64,000 nt of DNA, taken from contig NZ_HE610989.1 in NCBI RefSeq assembly GCF_000285535.1, positions 126,181 through 190,180 on the forward strand, given 5' to 3'. A program made the position numbers and the translations under genes. A model generated the notes under the pieces. The model was not told where the DNA came from and searched no databases. It was given only the letters and a program-made list of their open reading frames with translations. The DNA comes from Bacillus timonensis. GTDB taxonomy: Bacteria > Bacillota > Bacilli > Bacillales > Bacillaceae_L. This document shows, in pieces, positions 16,703 to 26,638 of this stretch. Each line of letters starts with the position of its first letter. The first letter of the stretch is position 1.

Positions 16703-17570
16703 AACCTTGTTGAACTTTTGGCTGATCGCTCTTTAATGGGATAGGAATAACTTCATAATCAGTTTTTGTACATTTAATGGTGACACTACCAAATTGTCTC
16801 GTGTAATAGATGTCAATCCAGCTATTATTGAGTCTTTCTAATACATCTGAGCTTGGAAGGAATCCTTTTTTATGAAATATAATCGCGATTTGCGGATTCA
16901 CGTGGTTTACAAATTTTTCACCAGAACCATTTTCATTTCCAAATTCCGCTACCTTTAAAATATTCGTTATCGGTAGCTCTTTATTTTCAAGCATTTGATA
17001 CTCTAAGTCAGGATTAGCACTTGCCATAAAGAGAAATTGATGATTACCAAATCGAAGTAAAAAATCCATCCCAAGTGATTTTTGCTTGTCTTGATTTTCG
17101 TGAATAACTTTCGCAGCGAGAAACGGGCTTAATTGATATTCCTTTCCCTTCTGCCAATAAATGATTTTTTTATTACCATCTTCCTGTTTATTATGTGCTC
17201 CATAAATAAGTTGTACATCTGAGAATTCTTGTATTAACCAATCAATATTTGAAGTAAATAAAGAATTTTGTTTTGTAATAATAATTCCCTTTAATTTTTT
17301 TACCCCATAAACATCAAGGTAAGCCTTAAGTTCCTTTTGCGTCCCTTGACCACCTGTATTTACAAGAATAAACTCACCCTTGGGCAGATGAATCAAACTT
17401 GATTCCCCATTTGTCAAATCTAAAAACGTGACGGCAATTTCATCCTCTGATAATTTAACATTTATTTTCTCTATATTAGTCCTGACATCGTCACTTGTCC
17501 AGCCTGAAAGAAACAATGTTAAAAAAACCAATAAAAACAACAAAAATGGTTTCACAATTTTAGCCTCCAA
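16701..17570 (-). CDS. Metallo-beta-lactamase-like exported protein without metal ligands
   Basis: 289 aa with an N-terminal hydrophobic signal or anchor (about 7-22). The order of elements follows the MBL domain of ComEC-type proteins: VTFLDLTNGESSLIHLPKGE corresponds to the usual FLDVGQGDS-IxLPxGK strand pair, VNTGG to IDTGG, and GIIITKQNSLFTSN to the place where the metal site HxHxDH normally lies. All the His/Asp ligands are replaced, so hydrolase activity is unlikely. It sits between dinG and ypmA, where B. subtilis has no gene. Role unknown; a binding or structural role at the cell surface is a guess. The stop at 16701 is reached 12 bp after the dinG end in the same direction. Confidence 0.7.
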   Translation of the reverse strand: MEAKIVKPFLLFLLVFLTLFLSGWTSDDVRTNIEKINVKLSEDEIAVTFLDLTNGESSLIHLPKGEFILVNTGGQGTQKELKAYLDVYGVKKLKGIIITKQNSLFTSNIDWLIQEFSDVQLIYGAHNKQEDGNKKIIYWQKGKEYQLSPFLAAKVIHENQDKQKSLGMDFLLRFGNHQFLFMASANPDLEYQMLENKELPITNILKVAEFGNENGSGEKFVNHVNPQIAIIFHKKGFLPSSDVLERLNNSWIDIYYTRQFGSVTIKCTKTDYEVIPIPLKSDQPKVQQG

Positions 17571-17582
17571 GAATGTAAAACT

Positions 17583-20357
17583 CTATATCCATTCCTTAAC
17601 CTCTTCCAATAAACGGTTAAGGGGTTTATGAAAAAATTTCATCTTAGGAATTGAGGAAAGAAACTTTCGACCGTAATTCGTTGTTACAATCCGCCGATCT
17701 AATATAAAGATAACCCCTTTATCCTTTTCTGAACGGATGAGCCTTCCAACACCCTGTTTAAAACGAATGATTGCTTCAGGTAAAGAAAGCTCTTGAAAGG
17801 AGTCTCCACCTCTTTTTTCAATTTCTTTTGCCCGGACCGCAAAAATTGGGTCATTTGGTGACGCAAAAGGGAGTCTAACAATCACAAGTGCGGTTAAATC
17901 TTGTCCAGGAATATCTACACCCTCCCAAAAACTACTGGTCCCAAGAAGAATCGCCTTTTCAAACGCTTGAAAATTCTTCGTTAACTTTGCCCGACTTCCA
18001 CCACTAATACTTTGAGCAATTAACACAAATTGTTCAAGTTCCACCATATCCTTCAACTTACTATATGTATTTTGTAACATCTCATAAGAGGTAAATAAAA
18101 CAAGCATACGGCCATTCGTTTTATTCGCAATTTTAGCAAGATGTGACGCAATTGATTCAACATACTCATTTTGTGAAACAGAATTGATAAGCGGAACATC
18201 AGTTGGAACCATCATTGCTGCTTGAAGCTCAAAATCAAACGGAGACGGGATTGATAATGTAATTGGATGAAAATCGGGCAAACCTAATTTTTCAATCATA
18301 TACGTAAAAGAATCATCAACCGTTAATGTGGCTGAAGTCATAATCACACTCTTTTTATAAGTAAAAAATTGATCTGCTAAATAATCAGAGACATCGGCAG
18401 GCTCCATAGAGATTACGGCAGCATTTACAGGACCTTTAGGATCAACTTCAATCCATGTCATTTGTTTATCATGCTTGTTTAATGTAAATAAGCTTTCGAT
18501 AATCGAACATTTCTCCACTAACAATTCAATACTTAAAACATAATCATTAAATACCCCTAGTTGCATCGGCGTAAGCAAAGATTTGTTTTGAATAACTAGG
18601 TCCTTCTGGTATTGAACTTTGCTAACTATCTGCTTAATTGAAATACTTAGCTTATTAAGTTGCTCGATTGCCTCCTGCCAATATTCCCCTTTCTCTTTTG
18701 ACAAATCAAATAAATATTGGAATCGATTTGTTTGGTCTTCAGTTGATTGTTTGTGTAAAACATGGTTGCGAATCATTCGGAAAAAGTCATTAACCGATGC
18801 TTTAATTTCCTTTATGATTTGATTTACATCAAGGAAGGTGTTTGTCTCAAAGCCAATCCGCTCCATTACCTTAACTGACTTTGAAAGTAAATCATTTGTT
18901 TCGAGAAGACCAATTCTCATGAGAACAGAATGAATCATTAAATAATGAATCTGAAAACCAACCTGACGTTTAGCAAGAGCTTCAAAATGATGTGCTTCAT
19001 CAATAATTAAATAATCATAGGACGGGAGTATTTTAAAATGATTGTGTAAATCTTGTAAAAGGAGAGCATGATTTGTAACTAGGATATCTGCATCCGCCGC
19101 AGCATCTTTTGCATGTTGATAAAAACATCTTGACCCCCAAATAGAATCTTCAAATCCAGGTTTTTCATATGTACTCTTCACACGCTCCCATAAGAGTTTA
19201 CCACCTGAAGGCAGGTTAATCTCATCGATGTCCCCTGTTTCTGTTTCTGTTAACCATACGAGTATTTGTGCTTTCGTTAGGACCTCATCATAGTTATCTG
19301 TTTCTTCATATAAAAGTTGTTCAAACTTCCTTAAGGAAAGATAATTCCCCCTACCTTTTAAAAGAGCTACATTGAAATCAAATGGTAGTATTTCCCGTAC
19401 TTTTGCAATATCTTTTTCTAAAAGCTGTTGCTGTAGTTGAAGGGTATTGGTACTAATGATACAGCGCCCCTTCGTTTTTGAGATATAAATAGCCGGAAGT
19501 AAATACGCAATTGACTTCCCAATCCCTGTACCCGCTTCAATAATGGCATGCTGATTTGTTTCAAGTGCATGTTGGATCGTCTGGACCATTTCAAGTTGAC
19601 CTTGACGAAATGGAAATTGTTGAATTGCAGAGAAGAAATCCTCCGTATATGTATTTCCCTTTTGTGTAAGACTTTCTTTCGGGATTGTTTTTTTACGTAA
19701 GGCAAGACCACGATATATATCAAATCTCGTTTCTTTGTGTGCGTAATTTTGTTTATCGTCTATAATCTCCCACAAAATTTCACGAATATCGCTCTTAAAA
19801 AAGTTTGCAAGAGAATATAACTTTTGAATCGTTACAAGCGGAAGATGCTCTATTTTTTGTAAAATTTTCAAAAGAAGTTCAGCGGTTACTTCAGCATCAC
19901 TATCAGCTTGATGGGGATTTTCGTGTGGTAACGAAAGTGTCTCAGCAAGTTGTCCCAACTTATAGCTATCGGCCAATGGTAGCATTACTCTTGATAATTC
20001 AACCGTGTCGATGGTAAGACAATGAAAATTTTCAAACCCACATTGGGCTAGTTCTTCCTGCAAAAACGAATAATCAAAAGGTACATTATGAGCAACAAAA
20101 TAAGAATTTTTAAACATTGAAATAATTTCAGGAGCAACAATCGAAAAATCAGGAGCATTCGCCACGACTTCATTTGAGATACCTGTGAATTGCTCGATAA
20201 AGATAGGAATGTCTTGTTTTGGATTGACAAAGGTCGCAAATCTTTCAATAATTTCCCCGTCTTCAATGACTACTGCTGCAAACTGTATTATTTTATCACC
20301 CTTTTTTGGAGAGTTCCCTGTTGTTTCTAAGTCTACAACGACAAAGCGTTTATTCAC
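17583..20357 (-). CDS. dinG: DinG-type ATP-dependent helicase with DEDD exonuclease domain
   Basis: 924 aa, the length of the Bacillus DinG subtype. The N-terminal DnaQ-like 3'-5' exonuclease (about 1-165) has VVDLETTG (D, E), VAHNVPFDYSFL and HQADSDAEVT. The XPD-like SF2 helicase follows: Walker A AGTGIGKSIAYLLP near 280, TNHALLLQDLH, the DEAH box LIIDEAHHFE near 455, TSATL, and motif VI in FKQGVGRLIRSEKDKG. The four Cys of the XPD-type Fe-S cluster are not evident, as in other Firmicute DinG. It is separated from panD by a terminator hairpin. Confidence 0.93.
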   Translation of the reverse strand: MNKRFVVVDLETTGNSPKKGDKIIQFAAVVIEDGEIIERFATFVNPKQDIPIFIEQFTGISNEVVANAPDFSIVAPEIISMFKNSYFVAHNVPFDYSFLQEELAQCGFENFHCLTIDTVELSRVMLPLADSYKLGQLAETLSLPHENPHQADSDAEVTAELLLKILQKIEHLPLVTIQKLYSLANFFKSDIREILWEIIDDKQNYAHKETRFDIYRGLALRKKTIPKESLTQKGNTYTEDFFSAIQQFPFRQGQLEMVQTIQHALETNQHAIIEAGTGIGKSIAYLLPAIYISKTKGRCIISTNTLQLQQQLLEKDIAKVREILPFDFNVALLKGRGNYLSLRKFEQLLYEETDNYDEVLTKAQILVWLTETETGDIDEINLPSGGKLLWERVKSTYEKPGFEDSIWGSRCFYQHAKDAAADADILVTNHALLLQDLHNHFKILPSYDYLIIDEAHHFEALAKRQVGFQIHYLMIHSVLMRIGLLETNDLLSKSVKVMERIGFETNTFLDVNQIIKEIKASVNDFFRMIRNHVLHKQSTEDQTNRFQYLFDLSKEKGEYWQEAIEQLNKLSISIKQIVSKVQYQKDLVIQNKSLLTPMQLGVFNDYVLSIELLVEKCSIIESLFTLNKHDKQMTWIEVDPKGPVNAAVISMEPADVSDYLADQFFTYKKSVIMTSATLTVDDSFTYMIEKLGLPDFHPITLSIPSPFDFELQAAMMVPTDVPLINSVSQNEYVESIASHLAKIANKTNGRMLVLFTSYEMLQNTYSKLKDMVELEQFVLIAQSISGGSRAKLTKNFQAFEKAILLGTSSFWEGVDIPGQDLTALVIVRLPFASPNDPIFAVRAKEIEKRGGDSFQELSLPEAIIRFKQGVGRLIRSEKDKGVIFILDRRIVTTNYGRKFLSSIPKMKFFHKPLNRLLEEVKEWI

Positions 20358-20375
20358 TTGGTGCCACCTCCTAAC

Positions 20376-20405
20376 ACAAACGCCCCCAAATTGGGGGCGT
20401 GTTGT
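20376..20405. terminator. Terminator between panD and dinG
   Basis: CGCCCCC / GGGGGCG stem with an AATTT loop; T-rich on both flanks (TTTGTGTT on minus, TGTTGTTTT on plus). Confidence 0.7.
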
Positions 20406-20415
20406 TTTATTAAAA

Positions 20416-20799
20416 TTATAATACAGTTGCAGCTGGTTCTTCTAGAATAAGTTCTTTAATTTGGTTATTTTCATTCATAATTGCTACCTTAGGTTTGTGA
20501 TCTGCAAGTTTTTCCTCAGGTACAATCGCATATGAAATGACAATAATTACATCTCCCTCTTGCACGAGGCGAGCAGCAGCACCGTTTAAGCAAAACACAC
20601 CGCTTCCTCTTTCACCAGGGATAATATACGTTTCAAGTCGAGCCCCATTGTTATTATTTACAATTTGAACTTTTTCATTAGCAATCATGCCAACTGCGTC
20701 TAATATATCTTCATCTATTGTAATACTACCTACATAGTTTAAGTTAGCTTCTGTAACCCGTGCTCTGTGGATTTTAGCGTTCATCATTGTACGAAACAT
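20416..20799 (-). CDS. panD: Aspartate 1-decarboxylase PanD
   Basis: 127 aa from the ATG at 20799 (GGGGGAGC upstream), the standard length; an in-frame start at 20847 has no ribosome binding site. It makes beta-alanine for pantothenate. It is a pyruvoyl enzyme: the self-cleavage site Gly24-Ser25 is in NYVGSITID. The conserved [20 protein letters not shown] is present. Last gene of panB-panC-panD. Confidence 0.95.
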   Translation of the reverse strand: MFRTMMNAKIHRARVTEANLNYVGSITIDEDILDAVGMIANEKVQIVNNNNGARLETYIIPGERGSGVFCLNGAAARLVQEGDVIIVISYAIVPEEKLADHKPKVAIMNENNQIKELILEEPAATVL

Positions 20800-20853
20800 G
20801 ATGCTCCCCCTTGAATCATTGAGATTTCGAATAAAAGGTTCTTCCAAAATTAT

Positions 20854-21699
20854 CTATACATCAAAAGTAATATTATCAATAAGTCTAACGTTTGTAAACT
20901 TAACAGCAATAGCAATTATGATTTTTCCAGTTAACTCCGTCAATTCATCAAGCTCGGGATAACGATAGATTTCTACATAATCAATATCACCTGATGTATG
21001 TTCCAATATATGATTTTGGATTAATTCTTCGATAACTTTTGGATCCCGTTCTCCATCTAGGATTGCTTGTTTCGCCATTTGCAAGCTTTCAAACAATCTA
21101 TAAGCTTCTATACGCTCTTGGTCTGTTAAATTGACATTCCGCGAGCTTTTCGCAAGCCCATCCTCTTCACGGACAATTTCCACCGGTACAAGTGTAATAG
21201 GGAAATTAAAGTCAGTAATCAATCCATCGACAACTGCTACTTGTTGTGCATCCTTCAACCCAAAGTACGCCCGGTCTGGCTGTACGATGTTAAATAATTT
21301 AATAAGAACGGTAGCAACACCATCAAAATGTCCATTCCTCTGTCTACCACACAATACATCTATTCTCGAATGAACCTTAGCAGCCAGCGACATTTTTGTC
21401 GGGTACATCTCTTCTGTACTTGGGTGAAACAAAACATCCACACCATTTTTTTCTGCAAGCTGGCTGTCTCTTTCAAAATCACGAGGATAAGAATCAAAGT
21501 CTTCATTTGGGCCAAATTGAAGCGGATTTACGAAAATACTTACGGCTAACAAATCATTTTCATTTTTTGCCTGGTTCATTAGTGTTAAATGTCCCTCATG
21601 AAGATACCCCATTGTCGGTACAAATCCAACTGTTTTTCCAGATTGTTTTACAGTCATGATATATTGCTGCATTTCCTTGATTGACGTAATGACTTTCAT
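20854..21699 (-). CDS. panC: Pantothenate synthetase PanC
   Basis: 281 aa. Condenses pantoate with beta-alanine using ATP. The HIGH-like motif is in PTMGYLHEGHLTL, and the KMSK-like region is around AKSSRNVNL; VNPLQFGPNEDFDSYPRD and the pantoate-binding RIDVLCGRQRNGHFDGVATV are intact. It starts 2 bp after the panB stop, so the genes are probably translationally coupled. Confidence 0.95.
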   Translation of the reverse strand: MKVITSIKEMQQYIMTVKQSGKTVGFVPTMGYLHEGHLTLMNQAKNENDLLAVSIFVNPLQFGPNEDFDSYPRDFERDSQLAEKNGVDVLFHPSTEEMYPTKMSLAAKVHSRIDVLCGRQRNGHFDGVATVLIKLFNIVQPDRAYFGLKDAQQVAVVDGLITDFNFPITLVPVEIVREEDGLAKSSRNVNLTDQERIEAYRLFESLQMAKQAILDGERDPKVIEELIQNHILEHTSGDIDYVEIYRYPELDELTELTGKIIIAIAVKFTNVRLIDNITFDV

Positions 21700-21701
21700 G
21701 T

Positions 21702-22538
21702 TTATTTTCCCCCATAAAGACTTGTAAGCTCTTCTTCCTTCATTGTGTACATATGTTTTTCTTCCGGAAATGAATGTCCTTTTACCTCTGCCACATAATT
21801 TGAGAGTCCTTGTAAAATTGGTTCATTAACCGAAGCATATTGTTTAACAAATTTAGGAACACGATCAACTCCATAAGAAACCACATCATGGAATACAAGA
21901 ACCTGACCATCGGTATGGTTTCCTGCACCGATTCCAATTGTCGGGATTGAAATGCTCTTTGTCACTTCTTCCCCTAATTGTTTCGGCACACATTCCAATA
22001 CTAAAGCGAGGGCACCTGCTTCTTCTACTTTTTTCGCATCCTCAATTAGCTGTCTAGCACTTTCTGCATCCTTTCCTTGAACCTTATATCCACCTAAGAC
22101 TCCCACAGCTTGAGGCGTTAACCCTAAATGGCCAACAACAGGTATTCCCGCTTCAGTTAAAGATGAAATCGTATAAATAACATCTTTTGCACCTTCAACT
22201 TTCACAGCATGTGCACCCGATTCTTGAATAATTCGAGCAGCATTTTTTAATGCGTCTGCACGTGAGACGTGATAAGACATAAATGGCATATCGGTTACAA
22301 TAAAAGTTTCCTTTGCACCACGCTTTACAGCTTTCGTATGATGAATCATATCATCAACTGTGACTGGAATAGTAGAGTCATAGCCTAACACAACCATTCC
22401 TAATGAATCACCGACAAGGATCATATCAACCCCTGCTGCTTGCGCTAACTTTGCAGACGGGTAATCGTAAGCGGTCAGCATGACAATCGGCTCTTTTTTT
22501 TGTTTCATTTTTAAAAATTCTGTTTTTTGTTTCATCAT
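21702..22538 (-). CDS. panB: Ketopantoate hydroxymethyltransferase PanB
   Basis: 278 aa. First committed step of pantothenate synthesis, adding a hydroxymethyl group to ketoisovalerate. A TIM barrel with [20 protein letters not shown], the metal ligand region [25 protein letters not shown] and [15 protein letters not shown] precedes the ATG. It has its own promoter (22630-22658), so panBCD can be expressed apart from birA. Confidence 0.95.
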   Translation of the reverse strand: MMKQKTEFLKMKQKKEPIVMLTAYDYPSAKLAQAAGVDMILVGDSLGMVVLGYDSTIPVTVDDMIHHTKAVKRGAKETFIVTDMPFMSYHVSRADALKNAARIIQESGAHAVKVEGAKDVIYTISSLTEAGIPVVGHLGLTPQAVGVLGGYKVQGKDAESARQLIEDAKKVEEAGALALVLECVPKQLGEEVTKSISIPTIGIGAGNHTDGQVLVFHDVVSYGVDRVPKFVKQYASVNEPILQGLSNYVAEVKGHSFPEEKHMYTMKEEELTSLYGGK

Positions 22539-22629
22539 TTTTCCTCCTTCTGGCTTTTAAAATCGCCTTGCTCAGGTTACCCCAGAGTTCCTAAAAGAGG
22601 AGATGAAAGACCGATTCGTGGTGTTTTAT

Positions 22630-22658
22630 ATGATAAAAGTAAAAAATCCTTCTTTCAA
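22630..22658 (-). promoter_or_regulatory. Sigma-A promoter of panBCD
   Basis: Minus strand TTGAAA (22653-22658), a 17-nt spacer and TATCAT (22630-22635); each hexamer matches consensus at 5 of 6. The -35 box lies in the loop-proximal arm of the upstream terminator. The leader to panB is about 85 nt. Confidence 0.65.
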
Positions 22659-22677
22659 AAAAGAGAAAGAAGGATAG
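22638..22677 (-). terminator. Terminator upstream of panB
   Basis: ATCCTTCTTTC / GAAAGAAGGAT stem followed by T6 on the minus strand. It would stop transcripts arriving from birA. Confidence 0.85.
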
Positions 22678-22756
22678 CATAAGTGAGTTCGGTAAATTTC
22701 ATCCCTCTGTCCCAGTCCATTGGATCAAGGCAGAATATAATTTTGAATTACTAACA

Positions 22757-22797
22757 AAAAACGAAAAACTTGGTGTAGTTCCATAAAGGATACCACC
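22757..22797 (-). terminator. Terminator directly after birA
   Basis: Imperfect stem GGTGgTAtCC / GGaacTAcACC followed by AAGTTTTTCGTTTTTTG on the minus strand. With the next hairpin it forms a tandem terminator pair 100 bp apart. Confidence 0.55.
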
Positions 22798-22834
22798 CAT
22801 TACTTTGAATTATATATAATATTCAATATCATTT

Positions 22835-23826
22835 CTACATTTTATTTTCAGGAAACTCAATATCTGCAGAATAAATATGATGAATCATCCCATCGGCATC
22901 CTCAATTAACAATACGCCTTCCTCATTGATACCAAGCGCCTTTCCTTCAATTGACCCAGTAAGTGTTCTGGCAACTATATGCTTCCCAATGCTTGTAGCA
23001 TAGCTTTCCCATAATAACTTCACTACCTTGAAACCATGTTGTAAGTATTCCTTATACAACTTTTCAATTTTTAGTAATATGACTTGAATCAGTTTCGCAC
23101 GGTCAACTTTTTCTCCTTTTTCAATTGCAAGTGAGCTCGCAATTGAATGTAAGCTTTCAGGAAAATGGCTCAATTCCTGATTCACATTAATACCAATTCC
23201 GATAATAACTGAATTAATCCGATCAGTTTCAGCCTGAAGCTCCGTTAATATACCAACTAGTTTTTTTGATGAATTAATATATCATTCGGCCATTTAATAT
23301 CTGGCTCTAGTCCTGTCACTTCCTGAATTGCCTGAACTACACCTACGGCCGCCAAAAGTGTTAATTGTGGAGCTTGTGATGGCGGGATTTCAGGTCTTAA
23401 AATCATACTCATCCAAATTCCAGTATGTTTTGGTGAATACCAGGCCCTATCCAATCTTCCACGGCCCGTTGTCTGTTCTTCGGCCACAATAAGTGTACCT
23501 TCAGGGGCGCCATCATAGGCAAGACGATGGGCTATTTGTTGGGTAGAAGTTACTGATTCTTCAAAATGAATATTTCTGCCAAGGAACTCTGTTTCAAGGC
23601 CGAGTTGAATTTCATTACCGCTAATTTTATCTGGCTTTTTCATAATTCGATAACCAAGTTTTCTAACCGCCTCTAATTCATACCCTTCATTTCGTAAATC
23701 TTCAATATGCTTCCATACGGCAGTACGTGAACATCCGAGTTGCTCACTTAATTTTTGACCAGAAATAAATTCACCATTCGCGTTGGAGAAGACCTCTAAC
23801 AATTTTTTTCTTATTTCTGATTGCAC
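22835..23826 (-). CDS. birA: Biotin ligase/biotin operon repressor BirA (frame broken at A7 tract)
   Basis: Bifunctional protein that biotinylates carboxylases and represses biotin genes. An N-terminal winged helix (FISGQKLSEQLGCSRTAVWKHI) precedes the ligase core: biotin/AMP loop GRGRLDRAW, then DIKWPNDILI with the catalytic Lys. The frame ends after HQKN at the A7 run (23261-23267, T7 on plus). One added A restores KKLVGILTELQ and IGIGINVNQELS, giving about 330 aa (B. subtilis 325). The C-terminal SH3-like domain (GKALGINEEGVLLIED, IYSADIEF) is intact. The start is GTG 23826, overlapping cca by 16 nt, with AAGGAG 11 nt upstream. Confidence 0.9.
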
Positions 23827-24995
23827 GATAGGAGCCACTCCTTTATTTTTTCCTTGTTATTTTCAACCTTATTTTCAAGAATACTATTTTCGACTTTTTC
23901 TAATAGTTGAGATACCCATTTTCCAGGCGATTGTTTGTACCATTGTAAAAGATCTGCTCCTGTTATCTTCAGGTCTGAACGGTGTTTAATAGGTAATTTG
24001 CAATACTCCTCATAGAGAGATATCTCTTGTTTAATCCCCAGCACGCCTAAAATTTTCTCAACATGTTTGATACAACTCTCACCACAATCATACAAAAGCT
24101 GCTTATTCCAGCCATTATTAAGAACATTTTCAAGACACCCTATGTTTTTTACAACCTGTTCAATTATTTTATTTGGTAACTTCCATTGTCTTAAAAAAGT
24201 CTTTAAATCGTCTTTTTTCAACAAATAACTAACAAGTGTCCAATATTCTGCTCGATCTTTTAATTCATTCCATTTATAAGCTGAGAAGCACTTTACATTT
24301 TTCTTCTCATTTTCTAGACCAGGCATGTATTGAAGTAAATTTGTCTCTGCTAAAATCGGAAATGCGACATGACAATTTGGACCCGAAAGTAATTTTTCAA
24401 ACTCAATCGTAATCCGTTCAACTGATATCTTTTTTAATAAAGGTGCATTATTTGTGATAGCAGATTGCGTCTCCTGACATAACAAAAAGGGCAATTGACT
24501 TACAAAACGAACCGCTCTCATCATTCTTAGGGCATCTTCATGAAAACGTTCATTCGGGTCTCCAACTGTTTGGATTCGTTTCTCTTCAATCGCTTTCTTT
24601 CCACCAAAGGGATCAATAATGTCACCGTCAATCGTCATAGCAATTGCATTCATTGTAAAATCTCTTCTTTTTAAATCTTCGTGAAGAGATTTTACAAACT
24701 CAACATGTGAAGGCCTGCGATAATCCTCATACCCCTCTTCGGTTCGAAAGGTTGTCACTTCAAATTGTTCATCTTTATGTAAAACAACCACTGTACCATG
24801 AATCACCCCTACATCAATCGTTTTCGGAAATATGTTCATGATTTGCTCAGGAAGTGCAGAGGTTGCGATGTCAATATCACCAATGGGGCGATTTAGTAAA
24901 TAATCTCGAACAGACCCCCCCACAAAATAAGCCTCATATCCATGATTATGTAATGTTGTAAGAATTGCTTTTGCTTTTCCAAAAGGTCCGTCCAT
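23811..24995 (-). CDS. cca: CCA-adding tRNA nucleotidyltransferase
   Basis: 394 aa, class II CCA-adding enzyme that completes or repairs tRNA 3' ends. The head domain has FVGGSVRDYLL and the catalytic DxD in IGDIDIATSALP; the neck has KRRDFTMNAIAM and the template helix EDALRMMRAVRFVSQL. The helical body and tail follow. The length matches the Bacillus enzyme (397). Operon order bshA-cca-birA, as in B. subtilis. Confidence 0.95.
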   Translation of the reverse strand: MDGPFGKAKAILTTLHNHGYEAYFVGGSVRDYLLNRPIGDIDIATSALPEQIMNIFPKTIDVGVIHGTVVVLHKDEQFEVTTFRTEEGYEDYRRPSHVEFVKSLHEDLKRRDFTMNAIAMTIDGDIIDPFGGKKAIEEKRIQTVGDPNERFHEDALRMMRAVRFVSQLPFLLCQETQSAITNNAPLLKKISVERITIEFEKLLSGPNCHVAFPILAETNLLQYMPGLENEKKNVKCFSAYKWNELKDRAEYWTLVSYLLKKDDLKTFLRQWKLPNKIIEQVVKNIGCLENVLNNGWNKQLLYDCGESCIKHVEKILGVLGIKQEISLYEEYCKLPIKHRSDLKITGADLLQWYKQSPGKWVSQLLEKVENSILENKVENNKEKIKEWLLSCNQK

Positions 24996-25017
24996 CTCTG
25001 TAAGCCCCTAACAACGT

Positions 25018-26145
25018 TTATTTCGAGAGGATCGAATAATATAAATCCTCATATTCATTAACAATTCTCTCAGAATTAAATTTCTGTTGAACAGAGCTGA
25101 TTGCCTGCCTTGACATTTTTTTATGTAAATTAGAATCAGATAAAAGTGTAATAGCCTTGTTTGCAATGTCTTGAATATCACCAAGCTCACAAATGTATCC
25201 ATCCGCACCTTCGTTAATGACCTCCGGAATACCACCAACCTTTGTACCTATTGTTGGAACTCCACATGCCATAGCTTCAATAAGAACAAGTCCGAAGCTT
25301 TCTTTTTCAGATAATAAAAGCTTTAAGTCACTAATTGAATACAGTTCTGGAAGGTTTTCTTGTTTACCTAAAAGGAGTACTTTATCATTAAGTCCAAATT
25401 TATCAATTAATTTGCAGGCAGTCGTAACTTCCGGTCCATCCCCAACCAATAATAGCTTGGCTTTTACTTCTTTTTGAATGAGATTAAATGCACGAACGAC
25501 ATCTGGGACGCGTTTCACCTTCCGAAAATTAGAAACGTGGATAATAACTTTTTCATCTTTTTCAATCCCATATTGATTCCGTAAATCATCAACATCTCGT
25601 TTGTAATAGATTTTCTCGTCCACAAAATTATATATGGTTTTAATCTCTTTCTTCGGTTCAATTAATTCATAGGTTTGGTCTACCAGTGATTTCGAAACAG
25701 CAGTAACGGCATCAGATTGTTCTATTCCAAACCGAATCAATTCTGTTAAAGAGGGATCATATCCAAGAACTGTAATATCTGTACCATGCAGGGTGGTAAT
25801 AATTTTTACATCCCCATCCACCATTTGCTTTGCTAAGTATGCACAAACAGCATGTGGAATCGCGTAATGAACATGAAGAAGATCGAGCTTCTCTCTTTTC
25901 GTAACCTCTGCCATTTTACTAGCCAATGCGAGGTCATAAGGTGGATATTTAAAAACCGAATATTGATTTACTTCCACCTCATGAAAAAAAATATTTGAAT
26001 AAATTTTGTTCAGACGAAACGGAAGACTTGAAGAAATAAAATGAATTTCATGTCCTTTTTCTGCAAGTAATTTCCCTAACTCTGTTGCCACGACACCTGA
26101 ACCCCCAACTGATGGGTAACAAGTAATCCCTATTTTCAGTTTCAT
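25018..26145 (-). CDS. bshA: Bacillithiol glycosyltransferase BshA
   Basis: 375 aa GT4 glycosyltransferase that joins GlcNAc to malate, the first bacillithiol step. GT-B fold: N-terminal [24 protein letters not shown], central [18 protein letters not shown], and the nucleotide-sugar site [23 protein letters not shown] (E-x7-E). The start at ATG 26145 has GGGAG 8 nt upstream; a GTG at 26160 overlaps that site. In B. subtilis the deacetylase bshB1 lies between bshA and mgsA; here only 62 bp separate them. Confidence 0.93.
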   Translation of the reverse strand: MKLKIGITCYPSVGGSGVVATELGKLLAEKGHEIHFISSSLPFRLNKIYSNIFFHEVEVNQYSVFKYPPYDLALASKMAEVTKREKLDLLHVHYAIPHAVCAYLAKQMVDGDVKIITTLHGTDITVLGYDPSLTELIRFGIEQSDAVTAVSKSLVDQTYELIEPKKEIKTIYNFVDEKIYYKRDVDDLRNQYGIEKDEKVIIHVSNFRKVKRVPDVVRAFNLIQKEVKAKLLLVGDGPEVTTACKLIDKFGLNDKVLLLGKQENLPELYSISDLKLLLSEKESFGLVLIEAMACGVPTIGTKVGGIPEVINEGADGYICELGDIQDIANKAITLLSDSNLHKKMSRQAISSVQQKFNSERIVNEYEDLYYSILSK

Positions 26146-26207
26146 TTGCAAATCTCCCACTTCTTCGTCAAATCATACATTTTAATCGATGAACATTCCA
26201 AGAAAAT

Positions 26208-26624
26208 TTATTTACTTTCTTCCTGTCTATCGCGGATAATTTCACGCCATGAAATAAATCCTTTTTCTAGTCCATGAATTAGCACCTCAGCAGTACCCAT
26301 GTTGGTAGCTAATGGTACACAATACACATCACATAATCTAATTAGTGCTGATACATCTGGCTCATGTGGTTGTGCTGTTAATGGGTCCCTAAAAAAGATA
26401 ACCATATCCATTTGATTTTTGGCAATCATTGCTCCAATTTCTTGATCACCGCCTAATGGTCCAGATTGAAATCGATGAATTTGAAGTCCTGTAGCTTCTG
26501 AAATACGTAAGCCTGTTGTCCCTGTTGCAAACAGTTCATGCTGCTCCAAGATTGTTTTATAAGCTGTTGAAAATTGTACAAGATCTGTTTTCTTCTTATC
26601 ATGAGCTATTAAAGCAATTTTCAT
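26208..26624 (-). CDS. mgsA: Methylglyoxal synthase
   Basis: 138 aa. Converts dihydroxyacetone phosphate to methylglyoxal, a glycolytic bypass. Core features are [15 protein letters not shown] at the start, [19 protein letters not shown] (catalytic Asp in GGDQ) and [18 protein letters not shown]. Same length as family members. It sits 14 bp after dapB in the dapB-mgsA-bshA order. Confidence 0.95.
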   Translation of the reverse strand: MKIALIAHDKKKTDLVQFSTAYKTILEQHELFATGTTGLRISEATGLQIHRFQSGPLGGDQEIGAMIAKNQMDMVIFFRDPLTAQPHEPDVSALIRLCDVYCVPLATNMGTAEVLIHGLEKGFISWREIIRDRQEESK

Positions 26625-26638
26625 TGTATTGTATCCCC

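Noticed and set aside
22677-22834. T-box or riboswitch between birA and panB, suggested by GGGTGGTATCC
   Set aside because: The match to the T-box core is partial and forms an ordinary imperfect terminator stem instead; no specifier-stem pattern was seen.
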